Shown here: positions 1 through 9,181 of the stretch, in pieces
How the letters are laid out: each line of letters starts with the position of its first letter
Numbering within the stretch: the stretch's first letter is position 1
DNA from: an uncultured Anaerobutyricum sp.
Lineage (GTDB): Bacteria > Bacillota > Clostridia > Lachnospirales > Lachnospiraceae
Direction: 5' to 3'
DNA: 64,000 bases
Assembly (NCBI RefSeq): GCF_934307085.1
Contig: NZ_CAKRCF010000010.1
Span: 10,842 to 74,841 of the forward strand
Position numbers and translations under genes: made by a program
Notes under the pieces: model-generated
Seen by the model: the letters and a program-made list of their open reading frames with translations, nothing else
What the model was told of the DNA's origin: nothing
Database searches by the model: none

Positions 1-40
1 TCATTCTTTCACAGGCAGAGAATATCGGGAGGTAGAGTAA

Positions 41-967
41 ATGAGTAAAATAGCATTTCTTTATCCGGGACAGGGAGCACAGGTCGCAGGAATGGGTAAA
101 GATTTTTATGAACAAAGCCCACTGGCAAAAGAAGTATTTGATAAGAGCTGTGAGATTTTAGGACAGGATATGAAACATATCTGTTTTGAGGAAAATGAAC
201 TCCTTGACAGAACGGATTATACACAGGCTGCATTAGTTACTACCTGTATGGCAATGACAAAAGAGATTATGGCAAGAGGGCTTACACCAGACATGACAGC
301 CGGACTTAGTCTTGGAGAATATTGTGCGATTACAACAGCAGGCGGCATGGAGCTTGAGGATGCTATTAAGATGGTATGGATTCGTGGAAACCTCATGCAT
401 AATGCAGTGCCGGAAGGAAAAGGAGGCATGGCTGCAGTACTTGGTCTTTCGGGAGAAGCAGTAAATGAGGCGATTGCATACATGGAAGGTGTTTACGTTG
501 CAAATTACAACTGCCCAGGACAGATTGTTATTACTGGAGATAAGGAAGCAGTAACCAATGCAGCACCGTCGTTAAAAGAGGCAGGGGCAAAGCGTGTTAT
601 TCCATTAAATGTCAGCGGACCATTCCATTCCATTTACTTAAAAGAAGCAGGAGAGAAGCTTTATCAGGCACTTTCCGAAGTGACATTAGGAGAGTTAAAG
701 ATTCCTTATGTGACAAATGTGGATGCAAGTATCGTGACAGATACGACAAGAACAAAAGAATTATTAAAAGAACAGGTTTATTCCTCCGTTTTATGGGAGC
801 AGAGTGTGCGTGCCATGATAGCAGACGGTGTGGACGTTTTCGTAGAAATCGGTCCGGGAAAGACTTTGAGCGGCTTTATGAGAAAGATTGACCGTAACGT
901 AAAGATGTTCCGAATCGGAACGATGAAAGATATCGACAAGACAGTGGAAGCTATAAAGGAGTTATAG
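41..967 (+). CDS. fabD: Malonyl-CoA:ACP transacylase FabD
   Basis: Transfers malonyl from CoA to acyl carrier protein, supplying the extender unit for fatty-acid elongation in the cytosol. The 308-residue protein has the family's usual length. It has GQGAQ at residues 10-14, the nucleophile serine in GLSLG (about S90; L replaces the common H) and the catalytic histidine in GPFHS near 201. The ribosome site GGGAGG precedes the ATG by 8 bases. It is first in a tightly packed cluster; fabG starts 2 bases after its stop. The first 40 bases probably hold the 3' end of an upstream gene, but the frame cannot be decided. Confidence 0.97.
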   Translation: MSKIAFLYPGQGAQVAGMGKDFYEQSPLAKEVFDKSCEILGQDMKHICFEENELLDRTDYTQAALVTTCMAMTKEIMARGLTPDMTAGLSLGEYCAITTAGGMELEDAIKMVWIRGNLMHNAVPEGKGGMAAVLGLSGEAVNEAIAYMEGVYVANYNCPGQIVITGDKEAVTNAAPSLKEAGAKRVIPLNVSGPFHSIYLKEAGEKLYQALSEVTLGELKIPYVTNVDASIVTDTTRTKELLKEQVYSSVLWEQSVRAMIADGVDVFVEIGPGKTLSGFMRKIDRNVKMFRIGTMKDIDKTVEAIKEL

Positions 968-969
968 AT

Positions 970-1713
970 ATGTTATTAGAAGGAAAAACAGCAATTGTGA
1001 CCGGCGCGTCCGGCGGAATCGGAAAAGCAGTTGCCATTGCTCTTGCAAAAGAAGGGGCAGCAGTAGCCGTACATTTTCACGGAAATGAAGAAAAGGCACT
1101 TCTCGTAAAAAAAGAAATTGAAGAGGCAGGTGGAAAAGCAGAAATTTTCCGTGCCAATGTTGCAGATTTTGAAGAATGTAATGCATTAGTAAAAGCGGTA
1201 GCCAAAACATTTGGCAGCATTGATATTCTTGTAAATAATGCGGGAATTACAAAAGATGGTCTTTTAATGGCTATGAGTGAGGCAGATTTCGATAATGTAA
1301 TTGATACGAACTTAAAGGGATGTTTCCAGATGATTCGTTTTGCGAGCCGTCGCATGATGAAGCAGAGATATGGAAGAATCATCAATGTAAGTTCCGTTTC
1401 CGGCGTCGCCGGAAATGCCGGTCAGGCGAACTATAGTGCATCCAAAGCAGGAATAATTGGATTAACCAAATCCGCAGCAAAAGAATTAGCGTCCAGAGGA
1501 ATTACCTGTAACGCCATTGCTCCGGGATTCGTAAAGACAGAGATGACAGATGTACTTTCTGATGAAGTAAAAGAAAATGCAAAGAAACAGATTCCACTTG
1601 GCCGTTTTGCGGAGCCGGAAGATATTGCGAATGCAGCAGTCTTTTTAGCTTCTGACAAAGCGTCTTATATTACTGGTCAGGTACTTTTAGTGGATGGCGG
1701 TATGGTGATGTAA
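970..1713 (+). CDS. fabG: 3-oxoacyl-ACP reductase FabG
   Basis: NADPH-dependent reduction of beta-ketoacyl-ACP, the first reductive step of each elongation cycle. A short-chain dehydrogenase of 247 residues: the cofactor motif TGASGGIGKA is near residue 12, LVNNAG follows near 87, and the catalytic Ser (NVSSVSG), Tyr and Lys (YSASK) are all present. The C-terminus VDGGMVM is typical of FabG. It is translationally coupled to fabD by a 2-base gap. Confidence 0.97.
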   Translation: MLLEGKTAIVTGASGGIGKAVAIALAKEGAAVAVHFHGNEEKALLVKKEIEEAGGKAEIFRANVADFEECNALVKAVAKTFGSIDILVNNAGITKDGLLMAMSEADFDNVIDTNLKGCFQMIRFASRRMMKQRYGRIINVSSVSGVAGNAGQANYSASKAGIIGLTKSAAKELASRGITCNAIAPGFVKTEMTDVLSDEVKENAKKQIPLGRFAEPEDIANAAVFLASDKASYITGQVLLVDGGMVM

Positions 1714-1934
1714 GTTATTTGGTTTTTTGTAGAGAGTATTAAAAAAACAGATAGAGAAAAGTCAGATAAAAACAAATGAAATAGAGCCAATAGATAATGG
1801 AAAGCCAGACAGGAACGAATCAGATAAAAATTAAGCAAGTAAAAGTGGACTAAAAATCAGATAAAAAATCAGGCAGAGAGAATCAATGACGGAAATTGAT
1901 AAAAAGTCGATATAAAAGAAAGGATTTTTCTGAT
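1714..1934 (+). repeat. Purine-rich spacer with three TCAGATAAAAA copies
   Basis: The 221-base gap between fabG and fabF has no ORF. The 11-mer TCAGATAAAAA occurs exactly three times on the + strand, at 1762-1772, 1820-1830 and 1857-1867. The spacer is strongly purine-rich and has no clear terminator. The role is unknown; it could be a regulator or RNA-binding site inside the fab operon, or decayed sequence. Confidence 0.5.
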
Positions 1935-3173
1935 ATGAAAAGAAGAGTAGTAATTACCGGAATGGGTGCTGTGACTCCGATCGGAAACACATTAGACGAA
2001 TTCTGGAATGGAATTAAAGAAGAGAAAGTAGGTATTGGAGCAATCACAAAGTTTGATACCGAAGAATATAAAGTAAAGATTGCAGCTGAAGTAAAAGATT
2101 TTAACGTAAAAGAAAGACTTGATAACAAGGCAGCAAGAAGAATGGAAGTCTTTTCCCAGTATGCCGTAGCTGCATCAAGAGAAGCATTTGCTATGGCAGG
2201 TCTTGATATGGAAAAAGAAGATCCATATCGTGTCGGTGTCATTATCGGTTCTGGCATCGGTGGACTTTCTAGTATGGAAAAAGAACATGAAAAAATTATT
2301 ACAAAGGGACCAAAGAGAGTTAGCCCAATGTTAATCCCTTTAATGATTTCGAATATGGCAGCAGGAAATGTAGCGATTGACTTAGGCTGCAAGGGTAAAT
2401 GTACTGACGTAGTAACTGCCTGTGCGACAGGAAGTAACTCTATCGGAGATGCCCTTCGTGCCATTCAGTACGGAGATGCCGATGTTATGCTTGCCGGTGG
2501 AACAGAAAGCAGTATCACACCAGTTGCCGTTGCTGGATTTACAAATCTGACTGCACTTTCCAGTGAGAGCGACCCGTTACGCGCGTCTCTTCCGTTTGAT
2601 GAGGCAAGAGGCGGATTCGTTATTGGCGAGGGAGCCGGTGTTGTTGTATTAGAGGAATTAGAGCATGCGAAAAAGCGTGGGGCAAAGATTCTTGCAGAGT
2701 TAGCTGGATACGGTTCTACCTGTGATGCCTTCCACATCACTTCTCCTGCCGAAGACGGAAGTGGTGCTGCAAAAGCAATGGAACTTGCGATGGAAGAAGC
2801 AGGTGTAAAACCAGAAGAGGTAGATTACATTAACGCACATGGAACAGGAACCCATCACAACGATTTATTTGAGACAAGAGCGGTAAGACGTGCTTTTGGT
2901 GAAAGCGCAGACCATTTAAAAATGAGTTCTACAAAGTCAATGATCGGACATTTGCTTGGAGCAGCTGGAGCGGTAGAGTTAATCGTTTGTGTGAAGTCCA
3001 TCGAAGAAGGCTATATCCATCCAACCGTAGGAACAACCAATCCTGGTGAGGGATGCGATCTAGACTATGTAATTAACGGAGCAGTAGAGCAGGAAGTGAA
3101 TGTAGCCATCTCCAACTCTCTTGGTTTTGGAGGACATAACGCTTCTCTTCTTGTAAAGAAATACGAGGAGTAG
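1935..3173 (+). CDS. fabF: 3-oxoacyl-ACP synthase II FabF
   Basis: Condenses malonyl-ACP with acyl-ACP in chain elongation (KAS II). 412 residues from the ATG at 1935, chosen because AAAGAAAGGA lies just upstream and the protein then begins MKRRVVITGMG as the family does; a longer frame from 1896 lacks support. The catalytic Cys is in TACATGSN, and the two histidines are in HGTGTHHND and the SMIGHLLGAAG region. C-terminal NSLGFGGHN is present. accB follows 6 bases after the stop. Confidence 0.96.
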   Translation: MKRRVVITGMGAVTPIGNTLDEFWNGIKEEKVGIGAITKFDTEEYKVKIAAEVKDFNVKERLDNKAARRMEVFSQYAVAASREAFAMAGLDMEKEDPYRVGVIIGSGIGGLSSMEKEHEKIITKGPKRVSPMLIPLMISNMAAGNVAIDLGCKGKCTDVVTACATGSNSIGDALRAIQYGDADVMLAGGTESSITPVAVAGFTNLTALSSESDPLRASLPFDEARGGFVIGEGAGVVVLEELEHAKKRGAKILAELAGYGSTCDAFHITSPAEDGSGAAKAMELAMEEAGVKPEEVDYINAHGTGTHHNDLFETRAVRRAFGESADHLKMSSTKSMIGHLLGAAGAVELIVCVKSIEEGYIHPTVGTTNPGEGCDLDYVINGAVEQEVNVAISNSLGFGGHNASLLVKKYEE

Positions 3174-3179
3174 ACAGAT

Positions 3180-3686
3180 ATGGATTATCAGCAGATTTTA
3201 GAATTAGTAAAAGAAGTATCAAAAGCAGGACTTACGAACTTTGAATATACAGAGGGAAACATCCGCATTGCCATGAGTTGTCCACAGCCAGAAGAAAAAA
3301 TCGTTGTGCCAGCTTCAAACATTGCATTACAGGAGGCTATTGGTGTTGGAGTAAGCGGTGTGAATGAGGTAAACAGTAATGGTACGAATGCAGTGGGAAC
3401 TACAAGCGCTGTAGCGGCACAGTCACAGACAGAAAACATCGGAGAAAAAGGTGGAAATCTTGTGAAGTCCCCATTGGTTGGTACATTTTATGCAGCACCT
3501 TCTGAAGATGCGGAACCTTTCGTAAAAGTTGGGGATACCGTAAAGAAGGGGCAGACATTAGCCATTGTTGAGGCAATGAAACTTATGAATGAGATTGAGA
3601 GCGAATTTGATGGCGTAGTCACAGAAATTCTTGTAGAGAATGAAGACAATGTGGAATATGGACAGCCGTTATTCAGAATTCAGTAA
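3180..3686 (+). CDS. accB: Biotin carboxyl carrier protein AccB
   Basis: Carries carboxy-biotin between the two half-reactions of acetyl-CoA carboxylase. 168 residues: an N-terminal leader, a flexible Ala/Ser/Gln/Asn-rich linker (about 55-90), then the biotinyl domain with EAMKLMNEI, whose lysine takes biotin. The partners accC and accDA lie downstream in the same cluster. Confidence 0.96.
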   Translation: MDYQQILELVKEVSKAGLTNFEYTEGNIRIAMSCPQPEEKIVVPASNIALQEAIGVGVSGVNEVNSNGTNAVGTTSAVAAQSQTENIGEKGGNLVKSPLVGTFYAAPSEDAEPFVKVGDTVKKGQTLAIVEAMKLMNEIESEFDGVVTEILVENEDNVEYGQPLFRIQ

Positions 3687-3752
3687 TGCATATTAATAAC
3701 TACAAAAACATGTTTTTATAAATAAAGCAGTAAACGGGTTGAAAGAAAAATT

Positions 3753-4178
3753 ATGAGATTAGGAATTAAAGAAATTGAACAGATTTTACCACACAGACAT
3801 CCATTTCTCTTAGTTGATTATATTGAAGAAATGGAGCCAGGTGTTAGTGCCGTAGGATATAAATGTGTAACATTTCATGAGGACTTTTTCCGTGGACATT
3901 TTCCGCAGGAGCCAGTTATGCCAGGCGTTCTTACAGTAGAAGCGTTAGCACAGGTAGGAGCAGTTGCCATTCTTTCTTTAGAAGAGAATAAAGGAAAGAC
4001 CGCATATTTTGGTGGAATTAATAAATGTCGTTTTAAGGGGAAAATTGTTCCGGGTGATAAAGTAAAACTTGAGACAAAAATTGTAAAACGCAAAGGTCCA
4101 ATGGGTGTGGGAGAAGCTACGGCCTACGTGGACGGAAAAGTAGTTGTAAAGGCAGAATTAACATTTATGGTTGGATAA
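3753..4178 (+). CDS. fabZ: 3-hydroxyacyl-ACP dehydratase FabZ
   Basis: Dehydrates beta-hydroxyacyl-ACP to trans-2-enoyl-ACP. The 141-residue hotdog-fold protein begins with ILPHRHPFLLVD and carries the active-site His in GHFPQEPVMPGV followed by the conserved Glu in VEALAQ. Length and motifs match the family exactly. The ribosome site GGGTTGAAAG sits in the 66-base gap after accB. Confidence 0.96.
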   Translation: MRLGIKEIEQILPHRHPFLLVDYIEEMEPGVSAVGYKCVTFHEDFFRGHFPQEPVMPGVLTVEALAQVGAVAILSLEENKGKTAYFGGINKCRFKGKIVPGDKVKLETKIVKRKGPMGVGEATAYVDGKVVVKAELTFMVG

Positions 4179-4197
4179 TTAGTCAGACAAATTGAAT

Positions 4198-4238
4198 AGG
4201 AAAAGGAAATAGATGAAAGAGTCAGTTTTTCTTTTCCT
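4198..4238 (+). terminator. Weak terminator-like hairpin after fabZ
   Basis: AGGAAAAG at 4198-4205 pairs with CTTTTCCT at 4231-4238, with A/T extension inward. No U-run follows, so it may be an attenuator or partial terminator within the operon rather than its end. Confidence 0.3.
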
Positions 4239-4329
4239 TATGTCGGTACAATGTTTTATCAAAATAAGTCTTAAGAAAGATAGGCAGAACATAGAGATAG
4301 CATAGAAAGAATTTTAGGATAGAGAATTG

Positions 4330-4344
4330 TGACAAAAATTGTCA
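4330..4344. promoter_or_regulatory. Palindrome upstream of accC
   Basis: TGACAAAAATTGTCA is a perfect 6-bp inverted repeat around a 3-base centre, 25 bases before the accC start, in a 190-base gap. The symmetry suggests a repressor operator or a small hairpin. It does not match the FabT consensus I know (TTTGA...TCAAA type), so the cognate regulator is not identified. Confidence 0.4.
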
Positions 4345-4368
4345 TAATGAAGATAAAAGGAGAATGAA

Positions 4369-5733
4369 ATGATTCGGAAAATATTGATTGCAAACAGAGG
4401 AGAGATTGCCATCCGCATCATCCGTGCTTGCAGAGAGATGGGAATTGAAACTGTTGCAGTGTATTCCGAAGCAGACCGGGAGGCACTTCACACACAGCTT
4501 GCCGATGAGGCGGTCTGTATCGGACCTGCTGCAGCAAAAGACAGTTATTTGAATATGGAGCAGATTATCAGTGCAACGATAATTACTGGTGCGGATGCGA
4601 TTCATCCGGGATTTGGTTTTTTATCAGAAAACAGCCAGTTTGCGAAGCTGTGTGAGGCCTGCCACATTACTTTTATTGGCCCAGATTCTGATATTATTGC
4701 CCGACTTGGCAATAAGGCAGTGGCAAGACAGACGATGGTAGATGCCGGTGTTCCGGTAATTCCAGGTTGTCAGAAGGCACTTACCGATGTAAAAGAAGCA
4801 TTGGAAATTGCCAAAGAAATCGGATTTCCAGTTATCGTAAAGGCCGTTCTTGGCGGCGGCGGTAAGGGAATGCGTGTTGCCTATACAGAGGACGAGTTTG
4901 AGAATGCATTCTTAATGGCACAGAAAGAATCAGGACTTGCTTTTGGTGATGAGAGTATGTACTTAGAGCATTTTGTAGAAAATCCTCGTCATATCGAGTT
5001 TCAGATTCTTGCCGATAACTATGGCAATGTTATTCATTTAGGAGAACGTGACTGTTCCGTACAGAGAAATCACCAGAAAGTCATCGAGGAATCTCCATCA
5101 GCAGCAGTTGATGAGGAACTTCGCGAAAAAATGGGACGGGCAGCTGTTCTTGCAGCAAAGGCAGCAGGTTATAAGAATGCCGGAACAATTGAATTTCTCC
5201 TTGAAAAAGATAAGAGTTTTTATTTTATGGAAATGAATACCCGTATTCAGGTAGAACATCCTGTTACAGAATGGGTTACAGGTATTGATCTGATTAAGGC
5301 GCAGATTCGAATTGCTGACGGTGAGAAGTTAAAATGGAAGCAGGAAGATATTCAGATTACAGGGCACGCGATTGAGTGTCGTATCAACGCAGAAGACCCT
5401 TCAAAGAACTTTCGCCCATGTCCAGGAAGAATTACCGATATGTATCTCCCAGGAGGAAAAGGTGTTCGTATCGATAGTGCAATCTACAGTGGATGTGAAG
5501 TATCTCCATATTATGATTCTATGATTACGAAGCTTATTGTATTTGCGGCAACAAGAAAAGAAGCGATTGCGAAAATGCATCGTGCATTAGGTGAAGTTAT
5601 CATTGAGGGAATTACAACAAATATTGATTTCCTTTATGAGATTATGGAACGAGAGGATTATCAGGAAGGCGATTTTACGATTCAGTATTTGGAAAAGGTT
5701 CTTGCAGAGCGTAGTCAGGAAATCGAAAAGTAA
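4369..5733 (+). CDS. accC: Biotin carboxylase AccC
   Basis: ATP- and bicarbonate-dependent carboxylation of biotin on AccB. 454 residues: an N-terminal pre-ATP-grasp domain (MIRKILIANRGEIAIRI), an ATP-grasp domain with GGGGKGMR near 165, and the catalytic region MNTRIQVEHPVTE near 290. Length is normal for a stand-alone biotin carboxylase. AAAAGGAGAATGAA gives the ribosome site. Confidence 0.97.
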   Translation: MIRKILIANRGEIAIRIIRACREMGIETVAVYSEADREALHTQLADEAVCIGPAAAKDSYLNMEQIISATIITGADAIHPGFGFLSENSQFAKLCEACHITFIGPDSDIIARLGNKAVARQTMVDAGVPVIPGCQKALTDVKEALEIAKEIGFPVIVKAVLGGGGKGMRVAYTEDEFENAFLMAQKESGLAFGDESMYLEHFVENPRHIEFQILADNYGNVIHLGERDCSVQRNHQKVIEESPSAAVDEELREKMGRAAVLAAKAAGYKNAGTIEFLLEKDKSFYFMEMNTRIQVEHPVTEWVTGIDLIKAQIRIADGEKLKWKQEDIQITGHAIECRINAEDPSKNFRPCPGRITDMYLPGGKGVRIDSAIYSGCEVSPYYDSMITKLIVFAATRKEAIAKMHRALGEVIIEGITTNIDFLYEIMEREDYQEGDFTIQYLEKVLAERSQEIEK

Positions 5734-5921
5734 GAGTCAAATCTTATTTTGCGATGTATCTTTGGGATGTATTTCATATTTATTTGGTTGACGTATCTCA
5801 TTGCGTGGTCTTCATTTAGGCGAAATCTTTTGTAAATTGTGATATACATCTTGAAGAAAAATTTTCCAGACATACTCTTGAAGAGATGGGAAAAATAAAT
5901 AGTCAATGAACCGTAGTTAAA

Positions 5922-5947
5922 ACATAACAGGTTTTCCTTTGTTATGT
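5922..5947. promoter_or_regulatory. Inverted repeat before accDA
   Basis: ACATAAC (5922-5928) and GTTATGT (5941-5947) form a perfect 7-bp inverted repeat just ahead of the accDA ribosome site (GAAAGGA). It could be an operator or a small leader hairpin. The 230-base gap between accC and accDA otherwise shows no gene. Confidence 0.3.
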
Positions 5948-5963
5948 ACGAAAGGATTTATTT

Positions 5964-7757
5964 ATGAAATTAAAAAGTATATTTAAGAAAACACCCGTCA
6001 CAAAACCGGAAGTAAAAGAAACTGCCAGCCAGGTAAAGCCGGAAGTTCCAGAAGGACTTTTAAAACGCTGTAATAAATGTGGAAAGGGTATTTTCACAGA
6101 AGATTATAAAAATAATTTATACATCTGTCCAAAGTGCGGCGGTTATCTGCGTATGCCTGCCCAGAAAAGAATTGAATTTTTAACAGAAAAGGATTCTTTT
6201 GAGGAATGGGATACCGGTCTTATGACAGAGAATCCCCTGCATATGATTGGATATCCGGATAGAATCAAGTCCCTACAGGAAAAAACAAAGCTAGACGAAG
6301 CAGTTATTACAGGAAAAGCCCGTATAGGAGAAAATGAAGTTGCTCTTATGGTGATGGATGGAAGATTTCTCATGGCAAGTATGGGAGAAGTTGTTGGTGA
6401 AAAAATCGCAAGAGGTGTAGAACGAGCTACAAAAGAAAAGCTTCCTGTTATTATTTTTACTTGCTCTGGCGGTGCAAGAATGCAGGAAGGTATGACTTCA
6501 CTTATGCAGATGGCAAAAACATCTGCCGCGTTAAAACGACACAGTGACGCCGGATTATTATATATCACCGTTCTCACAGATCCGACAACAGGCGGTGTCA
6601 CTGCAAGTTTTGCAATGCTTGGCGATATTATTTTAGCAGAGCCAAAGGCACTCATCGGATTTGCAGGCCCACGAGTGATTGAGCAGACAATTCATAAGAA
6701 ACTACCCAAAGGATTCCAGCGTTCCGAATTTCTCTTAAAACACGGTTTTATTGATAAAATCGTTGAGAGAAAAGATATGAAAACAGTGTTGGAAAAGATT
6801 CTTACAATGCATCGGTTGACGGCAAACAATATAGCAGAGAATACAGCAAAAAATGTAGAATTTAATAACAATGGTATTGTAGTGGCATCAAAACAGGGAG
6901 TAGATAAAACAACGAAAGTGGTTAAAATGTCCCGTAAACAAAAACTTTCCGCAACACAGAAAAAACGTGCTTCCGAAAAGACCGCCTGGGAACGTGTTCT
7001 GACTTCTCGTGAAAAAAATCGTCCAGTTGGTGAAGATTATATCAGTGGATTGTTCGAAGAATTTATCGAATTTCATGGAGACAGAAACTATGGGGATGAT
7101 GCCGCCATCTGTGGAGGTATTGCTTATTTTCAAGGACAGCCGGTAACTGTTATTGCTCAGATGAAAGGAAAAAATACTTCAGAAAATATCGAGCGTAACT
7201 TTGGAATGCCAGAACCAGAGGGATATCGCAAGGCACTTCGTCTTATGAAGCAGGCAGAAAAGTTCCATCGTCCAATCATCTGTTTTGTCGATACACCGGG
7301 AGCTTTTTGTGGAATGGAAGCCGAGGAACGAGGACAGGGCGAAGCCATTGCCAGAAACCTCTATGAAATGTCAGCTTTAAAGACCCCTATTCTTTCCGTA
7401 TTAATCGGAGAAGGAGGCAGCGGCGGTGCACTTGCAATGGCAGTGGCTGATGAAGTCTGGATTCTTGAAAATGCAGTATATTCCATTCTTTCCCCAGAAG
7501 GATATGCCGCTATTTTATGGAAAGATGGCAGTCAGGCAGCTCGCGCAGCAAAAGCGATGAAGCTGACTTCCTATGACTTGTACAAGGCAGGTTTTGTTGA
7601 AAAAATTATTCCAGAACCAGAATCTTATACTTTAGATTCAATCATGAATGTGTTTGATAACTTAGAAGAAAATATCAGTATATTTTTAGAAGACAATAAA
7701 GCAATGACAGAGGAAGAAAGAGTTGAGACAAGATATCAGCGTTTTCGCAGTATGTAG
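5964..7757 (+). CDS. accDA: Fused acetyl-CoA carboxyltransferase beta-alpha (AccD-AccA)
   Basis: Transfers the carboxyl group from carboxybiotin to acetyl-CoA, giving malonyl-CoA. Usually two genes; here a single 597-residue ORF holds both. Residues about 33-290 are AccD-like, with an N-terminal zinc ribbon (CNKCGKG and CPKCGG) and FTCSGGARMQEG. A charged linker spans about 291-340. Residues about 341-597 are AccA-like, with EFHGDRNYGDD, FVDTPGAFCG and GEGGSGGALA. No internal stop or frameshift separates the halves. It closes the acc gene set beside accB and accC. Confidence 0.95.
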   Translation: MKLKSIFKKTPVTKPEVKETASQVKPEVPEGLLKRCNKCGKGIFTEDYKNNLYICPKCGGYLRMPAQKRIEFLTEKDSFEEWDTGLMTENPLHMIGYPDRIKSLQEKTKLDEAVITGKARIGENEVALMVMDGRFLMASMGEVVGEKIARGVERATKEKLPVIIFTCSGGARMQEGMTSLMQMAKTSAALKRHSDAGLLYITVLTDPTTGGVTASFAMLGDIILAEPKALIGFAGPRVIEQTIHKKLPKGFQRSEFLLKHGFIDKIVERKDMKTVLEKILTMHRLTANNIAENTAKNVEFNNNGIVVASKQGVDKTTKVVKMSRKQKLSATQKKRASEKTAWERVLTSREKNRPVGEDYISGLFEEFIEFHGDRNYGDDAAICGGIAYFQGQPVTVIAQMKGKNTSENIERNFGMPEPEGYRKALRLMKQAEKFHRPIICFVDTPGAFCGMEAEERGQGEAIARNLYEMSALKTPILSVLIGEGGSGGALAMAVADEVWILENAVYSILSPEGYAAILWKDGSQAARAAKAMKLTSYDLYKAGFVEKIIPEPESYTLDSIMNVFDNLEENISIFLEDNKAMTEEERVETRYQRFRSM

Positions 7758-7935
7758 GGGACGCTTTATGAAGAACTAATATTAATTCACATCAAATAAA
7801 ATGAAATATCTGTATGATGCGTAGTGGCATTTAATGGAGTATGTCAGTTATTAGATTTTTCATGTTGAATATAAACGTAGAAAATGGTGTATTAGTTGGG
7901 TGAAAGATATTAGTACTTACAGGAGAATGTAATTT

Positions 7936-9003
7936 ATGAAGAAAAACGTATTTTTCATTGGAAAAAAACAATTAAAAGTTCCAATCGTGCAGGGGGGGAT
8001 GGGTGTTGGTATCAGCCTTGGCAGGCTTGCTGGAACGGTTGCAAAAGAAGGTGGTGTCGGAACAATTTCCGCTGCACAGATTGGTTTTAAAGAGCCAGAT
8101 TTTTATAAGAATCCTATCGAAGCGAATAAACGTGCCATTCATAAAGAAATGCAGAAAGCAAGAAAGATTTCACCAGATGGAGTTGTCGGTTTTAATCTTA
8201 TGGTAGCTATGAATGATTACGAAACTTATGTCCGTGAAGTAATAGCAGCAGGAGCCGACTTTATCGTATCGGGAGCAGGACTTCCCGTAGATTTACCTGC
8301 GTATACAGCAGACAGTGATATTGCAATCGCACCAATTGTATCCACACAGAAATCCGCGCATGTTATTTTAAAATTCTGGGATAAAAAATATAAAAGAACT
8401 GCCGATTTTATTGTAATAGAAGGTCCGATGGCTGGAGGACATCTTGGTTTTCACAAAGAACAGCTAGAACAATTTACTTCAGATATTTATGGAGAAGAAG
8501 TAAAGAAAATTATTACTGTAGTACAAAAGTATGAAGAAAAATACGAGAAGAAAATACCTGTTATTTTAGCAGGTGGCATTTATGATCATGCCGATTATGA
8601 GAGGGCATTTTCTCTTGGTGCAGACGGAGTTCAGATAGCGACCCGTTTTGTGACAACGGAAGAATGCGATGCAGATGAACACTATAAACAAACCTATATT
8701 CAAGCAAGTAAAGAAGATATCATTATCGTGAAAAGTCCCGTAGGGATGCCGGGAAGAGCAATAAGAAATCAATTTTTAGATAAAGTAAAATCAGAAGGCA
8801 GAATACCGCCGACAAAGTGTCTGCGTTGCATTCATACCTGTGACCCGGCAAAAACACCGTACTGTATTACCGAAGCACTCATTCATGCGGCAAAAGGAGA
8901 GGTAGAAAATGCTCTTTTATTCTGTGGAGGACGTGCTTATGAGTCAAAAACAATCGAAACAGTAAAAAAAGTAATTGATTATTTCTGTAGTTCTTGTATA
9001 TAA
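7936..9003 (+). CDS. FabK/nitronate-monooxygenase-like flavin enzyme
   Basis: An FMN-dependent TIM-barrel oxidoreductase of the 2-nitropropane dioxygenase/FabK family, 355 residues. It starts with KVPIVQGGMGVGISLG, has VSGAGLP, the catalytic-type histidine region in GPMAGGHLGFH, and the FMN-phosphate loop AGGIYDHADYERAFSLGADGVQIATRF. A C-terminal extension of about 50 residues is cysteine-rich (KCLRCIHTCD, PYCI, CSSC), longer than classical FabK (about 315). Placement after accDA and before a MarR gene suggests enoyl-ACP reduction or a related lipid step; nitronate oxidation is the alternative. Confidence 0.8.
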   Translation: MKKNVFFIGKKQLKVPIVQGGMGVGISLGRLAGTVAKEGGVGTISAAQIGFKEPDFYKNPIEANKRAIHKEMQKARKISPDGVVGFNLMVAMNDYETYVREVIAAGADFIVSGAGLPVDLPAYTADSDIAIAPIVSTQKSAHVILKFWDKKYKRTADFIVIEGPMAGGHLGFHKEQLEQFTSDIYGEEVKKIITVVQKYEEKYEKKIPVILAGGIYDHADYERAFSLGADGVQIATRFVTTEECDADEHYKQTYIQASKEDIIIVKSPVGMPGRAIRNQFLDKVKSEGRIPPTKCLRCIHTCDPAKTPYCITEALIHAAKGEVENALLFCGGRAYESKTIETVKKVIDYFCSSCI

Positions 9004-9181
9004 TGATAATATTAGGTGTAATGCACAGTATTTGATGATACGCTACACGAAAAGATTTAGAGGTTTTTTATAGTAATATGAAGAGCTTTTAAGCTTGAAA
9101 CAAGAGATAACATTATAGTGGTAGTTTATCATGATGTTAATAAAGAAAAGATACGGTATTAGATAAGGTGAGAATATAGGA

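Noticed and set aside
1..40. The last codons of an upstream gene before fabD
   Set aside because: Two frames end within the first 40 bases (a TAG at 33-35 or a TAA at 38-40); neither can be chosen without more upstream sequence.
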